47,933 nucleotides of DNA, from contig JADFXH010000001.1 of NCBI GenBank assembly GCA_015233675.1, positions 273,138 through 321,070 of the forward strand, in the 5' to 3' direction. Of the stretch, positions 43,801 to 47,933 are shown one piece after another. The number at the start of each line of letters is the position of its first letter. The first letter of the stretch is position 1. The position numbers and the translations under genes are program-made. A model generated the notes under the pieces. It was not told the origin of the DNA and did not search any database. It saw only the letters and a program-made list of their open reading frames with translations. Source of the stretch: Candidatus Omnitrophota bacterium. GTDB taxonomy: Bacteria > Omnitrophota > Gorgyraeia > Zapsychrales > Fredricksoniimonadaceae.

Positions 43801-44248
43801 CTTTTTCGGGATACATTAAGGAAGCGGTAAGTTGTTTTAAAAGATAGTCCTGCGATAAAAGATCGCGGCCCATCTCAGTAAAACCTAATTCACCACTGAT
43901 AACGCGTTGGGACTCATAAGGTGAAAGGTTGACCCATTGGTCTTTAGTAGGTACGGTTAAAGCCCCCATGAAGTATTTGACCATCATCAAATATTCTTCC
44001 CTATTATAGCTACCCTGATTTTGATCTTCTGCCCTATTAATCAAAAAATCAATATGAAAAGGGTTCTGAGAATCAATTTGTAAACCAATTAAGTTAGCAG
44101 GCACATAGGAAGGACTTAAATTGACCATGCGCCCAGGTTCGGGCAAAATAACTCCATCCGCCGCTGAGCAAGTAATCGGGCAAATAGGGCCTATAATGGT
44201 CGATAAAAAACAAATAATAACTGTCAGATTTAAAATCTTTTTAAACAT
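40868..44248 (-). CDS. large secreted modular protein, probably Omnitrophota-specific
   Basis: An 1126-residue protein with a signal peptide (about 1-29). Residues 30-345 form one domain: VILPEPGRMVNLSPSYVPAN, NPFHIDFLINRAED, YFMGALTVPTKDQWVNLSPY, EMGRDLLSQDYLLKQLTASL, PVNTFNKVWIMPESAVLYE and GVFNYIKEDIDPV. A second hydrophobic stretch (about 397-418) looks like another signal or membrane segment. Residues 495-530 (IIAVFQSEHDLSPTGTLDDK) resemble a peptidoglycan-binding domain. Then three repeats begin at 713, 838 and 964 (KAVEKLAEAVKVV, AGLTPEEAASE, RHPSGPVELDH; 125-126 residue spacing). The end has GGINFDATLLNMQIKRDGHG. I recall the first domain and the QIKRDGxGxPLP tail from Omnitrophota proteins (unchecked). 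Function is unknown. CAGGAG precedes the start. Confidence 0.8.
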   Translation of the reverse strand: MFKKILNLTVIICFLSTIIGPICPITCSAADGVILPEPGRMVNLSPSYVPANLIGLQIDSQNPFHIDFLINRAEDQNQGSYNREEYLMMVKYFMGALTVPTKDQWVNLSPYESQRVISGELGFTEMGRDLLSQDYLLKQLTASLMYPEKEIGQKLWKQIYQQVYTKYGADVKIPVNTFNKVWIMPESAVLYEKGNQVWIVKSSMNVMLETDYLAVMKNKGVDLWKASPKDQNSELSAISKDIIRNIIIPVIKKEVNEGKNFAVLRQIYNAMVLATWYKKDLKQSILTKVYGDAKKVKGIDFVEKSTVEKIYQRYLKAYKKGVFNYIKEDIDPVSQETLPRKYFSGGYTNDEMPNIMKASSSLSEISQAMTTEDRRMFNSSTADVAMVSTAFTNVKKWATVGGLLLLTAFSLASPSSAAGGASYHPGLGEGMTAEQTYYVKLIGRHVDAQSINRFNEKVHWKRGLAFDTTHLVHYLNNDLNNNSKNNLGPTTNTRESEEIIAVFQSEHDLSPTGTLDDKTENIADKLEGITLDKGNGVTKISPAAVKAPETVQASEANSFVDEIQNKIHTITPSHYSGEVKAALVNAGYINNTNQIMKNFPGQVSLEDFQAKMGNILKNSNKQGLEVIFNDLIEDSMNPGNISTTSATASAGGGNPPPPDKQRVFLSLAGKSIVPDKGKGKLSGSTAMYPVTASQQAGTTIIGAPKAGITTNSLPKSALKAVEKLAEAVKVVVLSAGLTPEEAASEMRHPSGPVELDHVKTWEHYRAYKNYLDQNPTLRDSPAIMKRTARMERELQEAKVINADGTRVTEPAAVSEFDAAKNQLEATVKVNTVGAVIYITKPVVKAVEKLAEAVKVVVLPAGLTPEEAASEVRHPSGSIELDHDKTWEHYRAYKNYLDQNPTLRDNPTVMKRTARMERELQEAKVINADGTKVIKAAVPSTFDSANEQLKVVLDANPLDSTVNSLPKPVLKAVENLAGAVKVIALPAGLTPEEAASELRHPSGPVELDHNMTWGNYKKYMETLDRNPVLRDNPEVKGITQKLVRELTPGFIKAGIITFDQRKGADKAQASNGGINFDATLLNMQIKRDGHGMPLPINCQNPDLLNIQGLFPVVLSIQMMPVSEIPRL

Positions 44249-44460
44249 GGTAAAACTCCTGTCTAATTAAGGGTTGTCTGGTAAGTATAACCGACAAATG
44301 TTAAGAATGAGTTACAATTGCGTTAATCCTAAATAAACAAAAAGAAAAGAATATAACATATTGGAATTAATATGCTTATAATCTAGCTAAAAATATTCTG
44401 ATTATTTTCTGGATTGAAGTTTTATGCGGCGAGCTTGACTATGAATGTTGGCTTGATATC

Positions 44461-44492
44461 AAAAAAAAGCCCCGCAATGGCGGGGCTTTTTT
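44461..44492. terminator. bidirectional intrinsic terminator after rplQ
   Basis: AAGCCCCGC, loop AATG, GCGGGGCTT is a perfect stem flanked by an A-run on the left and a T-run on the right, so it works on both strands. It closes the ribosomal operon 22 bases past the rplQ stop. The rest of 44249-44513 holds the leader of the large secreted protein, with a TATACT-like -10 near 44285 but no clear -35. Confidence 0.92.
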
Positions 44493-44513
44493 AATAACAA
44501 TTCTATAAAACTT

Positions 44514-45080
44514 TTATTCAGCGCCGGTTTTACGCTGAAACAGCTTTTTGACACCCGTAGGTTTTGCCGCGGCTTTTGTCGTTGCCTTTACATCAGCCTT
44601 GGAATGAGGGGCGCTTACTCCAGCTGCCGGAGCCACAGGCTTGGTCTCTGCTTCAGAAACTGTTTTAATATCGCCTGCTTCCTTAACGGCTTTAGAGCGC
44701 TTAAGATTTGTTATGATTTCCCTGCTTTTTTCAGTTAGTTCCAGAAATGCTAATTCAGCATTGTCACCACTACGCTGAATATAAGGAATAATACGTGTAT
44801 ATCCGCCGTTACGGGCCTTAAAGCGGGGAGCTGTTGTTTTAAACAATTGAGAAACAATGGTATGATCACACAGGATCGCGAAAGCACGACGTTTAGCCGC
44901 CAATGTATCTTTCTTTCCAAGGGTGATAAGTTTTTCAATCAGCTTCCTGGCTTCCTTAGCTTTGGCACGGGTCGTGCAAATACGCTCTTGTAAAAGAATG
45001 GCCCTGGCTAAATCACGTAAAGTCGCTTTTCTTAAACTCTGATTACGGCTTAAACGGTTGCCGGATTTTCCGTGTCTCAT
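44514..45080 (-). CDS. rplQ: 50S ribosomal protein L17 with a long basic tail
   Basis: A 188-residue protein. Residues 1-118 are canonical L17 (MRHGKSGNRLSRNQSLRKAT, then ARKLIEKLITLGKKD and GGYTRIIPYIQRSGDNAELAFLEL). The remaining 70 residues are an Ala/Lys/Thr/Pro-rich tail (for example KADVKATTKAAAKPTG) without recognised fold. L17 is usually 115-130 residues long. It starts one base after the rpoA stop and ends the operon. Confidence 0.95.
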   Translation of the reverse strand: MRHGKSGNRLSRNQSLRKATLRDLARAILLQERICTTRAKAKEARKLIEKLITLGKKDTLAAKRRAFAILCDHTIVSQLFKTTAPRFKARNGGYTRIIPYIQRSGDNAELAFLELTEKSREIITNLKRSKAVKEAGDIKTVSEAETKPVAPAAGVSAPHSKADVKATTKAAAKPTGVKKLFQRKTGAE

Positions 45081-45081
45081 A

Positions 45082-46071
45082 TTATTTGGCCCTTAATTTT
45101 TTGGTATCTACTTTCATACCCAAATTCAAACCCATGGCTTTAAGGATATCTTGAATTTCTGTTAATGATTTTTTTCCAAAATTACGAAACTCCAGCAATT
45201 CTGGTTCCTGACGGCGAACTAAATCTCCGATAGTTTTGATGTTAGCATCTTTGAGGCAATTAGAAGAGCGCACTGACAATTCCAGCTCGGAGATAGACAA
45301 GCGCAGCTTGGCGTATAAAGCCTCTTCTTCGGCGGAAACCTCTTCTTCCTGTTCTTCTTCCTCGGGCAACTGGCCATAAGCGACAAAGACATCCAGATGG
45401 CGCTGCAAAATATTAGCACCATAAAGTAAAGCCTCTTTAGGATTAATGGCCCCGTTAGTGAAAATTTCAACAAGCAAGCGGTCATAATCCGTGCGCTGGC
45501 CGACACGGGTATTCTCGACATTAAAATTAACCTTTATGATCGGGGTAAAAATAGAATCCACCACAATCGTCCCGACCGCGGCTCCTTCTTTTTTATTCTG
45601 GTCCGCCGGCACATAACCACGGCCGCGGGAAACTTCCAATTCCATGTTAAATGGGATATCCTGCGTCAACGTCAAAAGGTGGTGCTCAGGGTTTAGAATT
45701 TCGATGATCTCATCTGAAATAATGTCCTTAGCCTTAATTTCCCCTTTTTTATTGGCTTTAATATATACCGTTTTTGGGGCCTTGGAATGGGAACGGATAA
45801 CCAAGGCTTTGACATTAAGAACAATCTCCGTCACTGATTCCAAAACACCGGGAAGCGTGGAAAATTCATGCGAAACGCCTTCGATGCGAATAGAGGTGAC
45901 CGCACTGCCTTCAATGGATGACAAAAGAATACGGCGCAATGAATTGCCCAGGGTCACGCCATATCCCCGCTCAAAAGGCTCAGCTACGAATTTACCGTAG
46001 GTGTTCGTATAACTGGTTTCTTCGCAATCTAAACGTTTTGGCATTTGAAAATCGCGCCATTTGACACCCAT
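45082..46071 (-). CDS. rpoA: RNA polymerase alpha subunit
   Basis: A 329-residue protein, the standard length. The N-terminal assembly domain contains FVAEPFERGYGVTLGNSLRR and LSSIEGSAVTSIRIEGVSHE. The C-terminal domain (from about 255) binds upstream promoter DNA and activators (ELELSVRSSNCLKDANIKTI, LLEFRNFGKKSLTEI). Between them is an acidic linker, EEEEQEEEVSAEEEA. I start at ATG 46071 (MGVKWRDFQMPKRL) with AAGGAG upstream; the frame is open for 15 more codons that run into a hairpin and have no family likeness. Confidence 0.96.
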   Translation of the reverse strand: MGVKWRDFQMPKRLDCEETSYTNTYGKFVAEPFERGYGVTLGNSLRRILLSSIEGSAVTSIRIEGVSHEFSTLPGVLESVTEIVLNVKALVIRSHSKAPKTVYIKANKKGEIKAKDIISDEIIEILNPEHHLLTLTQDIPFNMELEVSRGRGYVPADQNKKEGAAVGTIVVDSIFTPIIKVNFNVENTRVGQRTDYDRLLVEIFTNGAINPKEALLYGANILQRHLDVFVAYGQLPEEEEQEEEVSAEEEALYAKLRLSISELELSVRSSNCLKDANIKTIGDLVRRQEPELLEFRNFGKKSLTEIQDILKAMGLNLGMKVDTKKLRAK

Positions 46072-46099
46072 GATAAACTCCTTCGGTATTATGTCCCCA

Positions 46100-46117
46100 C
46101 TTGGGGTGCCCCCCAAG
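46100..46117 (-). promoter_or_regulatory. stable hairpin between rpsD and rpoA
   Basis: CTTGGGG (46100-46106) and CCCCAAG (46111-46117) pair perfectly around a four-base loop, 29 bases before the rpoA start. In other bacteria S4 (rpsD) represses its operon by binding an mRNA structure; this hairpin might play such a role or simply slow 3' decay. That is inference. Confidence 0.5.
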
Positions 46118-46179
46118 GGTCATACTAGTTAATAAACTCCTGCAAAGCGCCCCAACAAAAGTCTTGGCACGAAGCAGAA

Positions 46180-46806
46180 TTATCTGGAATACAACTCGAC
46201 GACGAGCTGTTCGTTGACCGTAAACGTCACATCTTCACGCGTTGGAAGGCGGACAATTTTTATCTTTAAGTTCGGTAAATCCACCTCAAACCATCCCGGA
46301 ACCTTACGTTCTTTAGTGGTTTCTATATTCGCCTTAATATTCGCTAAAGATTTATTATCTGTTTTAATCTCGATGATATCATTGGGCTTGACCATAAATG
46401 AAGCAATATTCACCCTGCGGCCATTGACCGACACATGGTTATGACTGACAATTTGGCGGCCATCGGTACGCGATTTGGCAAACCCGCAATTAAAAAGAAC
46501 ACTGTCTAAACGGCGTTCCAAGAATTGTAACAGGATATGCCCGGTAACGCCTTTGGTGGCTGTTGCTTTCAAGAAATAATTACGGAACTGTGTTTCTAGA
46601 ACACCATAAATACGTTTGATCTTTTGTTTTTCGCGTAATTGAACCCCGAAGTTTGAAAGCTTGCCTTTCTTCAAACCATGCTGGCCTGGAGCATATTCAC
46701 GACGAGACACCGCGCATTTATGCGTATAGCAACGGGCTCCCTTTAAAAAAAGTTTCTCTCCTTCGCGGCGGCAGAGACGACAATCCGGTCCTAAGTCACG
46801 ACCCAT
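46180..46806 (-). CDS. rpsD: 30S ribosomal protein S4
   Basis: A 208-residue primary binder of 16S rRNA. Four N-terminal cysteines (CRLCRREG, then CYTHKC) make this the zinc-binding form. Next come the conserved YAPGQHGLKKGKLSNFGVQL block and the S4 RNA-binding domain (RRLDSVLFNCGFAKSRTDGR, then VSHNHVSVNGRRV). I start at ATG 46806 (MGRDLGPDCRLC); an ATG 11 codons upstream has no family support. Confidence 0.95.
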   Translation of the reverse strand: MGRDLGPDCRLCRREGEKLFLKGARCYTHKCAVSRREYAPGQHGLKKGKLSNFGVQLREKQKIKRIYGVLETQFRNYFLKATATKGVTGHILLQFLERRLDSVLFNCGFAKSRTDGRQIVSHNHVSVNGRRVNIASFMVKPNDIIEIKTDNKSLANIKANIETTKERKVPGWFEVDLPNLKIKIVRLPTREDVTFTVNEQLVVELYSR

Positions 46807-46834
46807 ATTATTTAATTTCCTTTCAATGTTGCTC

Positions 46835-46891
46835 GTCATTCCCGAAATCTTTAATCAGGAATCTTAATATTCCGGCTTTCGCCGCAATGAC
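46835..46891. repeat. two decayed REP-like elements between rpsK and rpsD
   Basis: GTCATTCCCGAAATC, then TTTAATCAGGAATC (46835-46863), and ATTCCGGCTTTCGCCGCAAT ending in GAC (46869-46891) are both variants of the ATTCCCG...CGGGAATGAC repeat. They fill the 93-base gap. Confidence 0.65.
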
Positions 46892-46899
46892 ATACTGCT

Positions 46900-47328
46900 T
46901 TATACTCTGCGTTTCTTGCGTGAACGGCATCCGTTATGAGGGATAGGCGTCACATCTTTAATAGACGTCACATGTAACCCTGCTGCCACTAAAGCGCGGA
47001 TCGCTGACTCACGTCCTGATCCCGGCCCCTTGACAAACACATCCACACTCATTAAACCCAACTCTTTGGCCCGACGAGCGGCATCTGTCGCAGCTATCTG
47101 GGCGGCAAAGGGAGTTGATTTCTTAGAACCATGGAAACCCACTAAACCAGGGGATGCCCAGCTGATCGTATTGCCCTGCTTATCAGCTATGGTCACAATG
47201 GTATTGTTAAAAGAAGCTTGAATCATCGCTATACCTGAGGTTACACCTTTAAGGTTCTTTTTTTTCGTTTTAACATTCTTCTTGGCTGCTTGGGTTTGAT
47301 CTTGTTTTTGTTCCGGTTTAGTGGCCAT
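46900..47328 (-). CDS. rpsK: 30S ribosomal protein S11
   Basis: A 142-residue protein that lines the mRNA exit channel with S7. The core is canonical: [40 protein letters not shown], the [18 protein letters not shown] block and the C-terminal [14 protein letters not shown]. The first 28 residues are a Lys/Gln-rich extension. AGGA precedes the start. Confidence 0.96.
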   Translation of the reverse strand: MATKPEQKQDQTQAAKKNVKTKKKNLKGVTSGIAMIQASFNNTIVTIADKQGNTISWASPGLVGFHGSKKSTPFAAQIAATDAARRAKELGLMSVDVFVKGPGSGRESAIRALVAAGLHVTSIKDVTPIPHNGCRSRKKRRV

Positions 47329-47356
47329 AATTTTTTATCCTAATATCCTTGTGTAA

Positions 47357-47389
47357 GACCCCGCCCCTCTTTAGGCAGGGTGGAATGAC
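47357..47389. repeat. REP-like hairpin between rpsM and rpsK
   Basis: GACCCCGCCCCTCTTTAGGC, then AGGGTGGAATGAC, is another hairpin of the GAC-ended repeat class with a longer GC stem. It lies in the 82-base gap; no T-run follows, so it should not end the operon. Confidence 0.6.
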
Positions 47390-47410
47390 GCTGTTACATT
47401 TTCTTAAACG

Positions 47411-47803
47411 TCATTTTTTAACGGGAGCCGCTTCTTTCTTAATGATATGTCCTACGACAGGTTTTTTACCTTTGCGGGTACGGGCATTGGTTTTTGTCCG
47501 CTGACCCCTGACAGGCAATCCTTTGCGATGGCGGATACCACGATAGGTGCCCATCTCCATATGACGACGCACATTCTCATTGATCTCGCGGCGCAAATCA
47601 CCTTCGGTGACATAATTCTTCTGTACTAACCCTGTGATACGTGAAATTTCTTCTTCCGTTAAATCCTTGGCGCGTTTATCTCCGCTGATCTGTGCTTGTG
47701 CCAGAATTTGCCTGGTTCGTGTGGGACCAATACCATAAATATACGGAAGCGCTGCCTCAATTCTTTTTTCTTTTGGAAGATCAATACCTAAAATTCTGGG
47801 CAT
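47411..47803 (-). CDS. rpsM: 30S ribosomal protein S13
   Basis: A 130-residue protein of the 30S head that contacts tRNA and L5. [20 protein letters not shown], then [15 protein letters not shown] (helix-hairpin-helix) and the basic [20 protein letters not shown] block followed by NARTRKG are typical. I start at ATG 47803, preceded by AAGGATAAG from the end of rpmJ. Confidence 0.96.
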   Translation of the reverse strand: MPRILGIDLPKEKRIEAALPYIYGIGPTRTRQILAQAQISGDKRAKDLTEEEISRITGLVQKNYVTEGDLRREINENVRRHMEMGTYRGIRHRKGLPVRGQRTKTNARTRKGKKPVVGHIIKKEAAPVKK

Positions 47804-47808
47804 CTTAC

Positions 47809-47922
47809 TTATCCTTGTCTTTGTTTGTGTTTCGGATTGGTGCAAATGACCCGCACCACCCTGTTACGACGGACTATTTTACAACTCGAACAAATTCTTT
47901 TAACGGATGATTTAACCTTCAT
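47809..47922 (-). CDS. rpmJ: 50S ribosomal protein L36
   Basis: A 37-residue protein, complete at the right edge of the window. It reads [20 protein letters not shown] and ends NPKHKQRQG, as the canonical L36 does. Zinc ligands are Cys11, Cys14, Cys27 and His32, so this is the zinc-binding (C+) form. It is the start of the visible rpmJ-rpsM-rpsK-rpsD-rpoA-rplQ operon, whose usual upstream genes would lie beyond the window. The stop is five bases before the rpsM start. Confidence 0.95.
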   Translation of the reverse strand: MKVKSSVKRICSSCKIVRRNRVVRVICTNPKHKQRQG

Positions 47923-47933
47923 AAATTTTAATG

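Overview
The window looks like a housekeeping region of a Gram-negative-type (diderm), non-model bacterium, most likely a metagenome-derived Candidatus Omnitrophota genome. The diderm evidence is LptF/LptG, an Mla-type MCE transporter and LolC/LolD. The phylum guess rests on my memory of a secreted-protein family (the 1126-residue gene at 40868-44248) and a 98-residue exported protein (10430-10726). Neither was checked against a database.

Layout. (1) 1-1725: the end of a small gene running off the left edge, the tmRNA gene ssrA, its partner smpB, and a tRNA-Leu(CAG) behind a good sigma70-type promoter. (2) 1747-7261 (+): pyruvate dehydrogenase operon aceE-aceF-lpd. (3) 7274-10726 (-): a GT-C membrane glycosyltransferase, a DUF192 protein, maf, pyrE and a small exported protein. 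(4) 10793-13758 (+): comF, lptF, lptG. (5) 13768-40593 (-): a 27-kb run in one direction. Read in the direction of transcription it is lysS, lolC, lolD, ilvE, mcsA, mcsB, clpC, mlaE, mlaF, mlaD, radA, yacL-like, ispD, ispF, cysE, serpin, cysS, tmk, holB, ricT, metG, mtnA, thiL, tsaE, tsaB, alr. A consensus TTGACA-17-TATAAT promoter stands in front of lysS. Many junctions overlap by 1-13 bases (46 for tsaE/tsaB), which suggests translational coupling. (6) 40868-44248 (-): the large secreted protein. (7) 44514-47922 (-): ribosomal operon rpmJ-rpsM-rpsK-rpsD-rpoA-rplQ, closed by a strong bidirectional terminator.

Functionally the window joins ribosome rescue (tmRNA/SmpB), translation (MetG, CysS, LysS, TsaB/TsaE, ribosomal proteins), envelope building and lipid traffic (Lpt, Lol, Mla, Alr), cofactor and isoprenoid synthesis (ThiL, IspD/F) and protein quality control (McsA-McsB-ClpC). 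A serpin stands among the housekeeping genes.

The least explained part is non-coding. The run in region 5 is broken by gaps that carry structured repeats. One family has a conserved core and near-perfect palindromic arms whose sequence differs from copy to copy (17050-17266, 27055-27145, probably 26883-26933); the first copy contains a second palindrome nested inside it. A 50-base repeat whose end supplies Shine-Dalgarno-like bases sits before both the serpin and clpC. A 101-base hairpin lies between mcsB and clpC. A REP-like ATTCCCG...CGGGAAT family is scattered around and appears to have entered coding sequence in tsaB, where an 8-residue repeat has expanded, and possibly in aceF. The tmRNA encodes an unusually long 33-residue tag.
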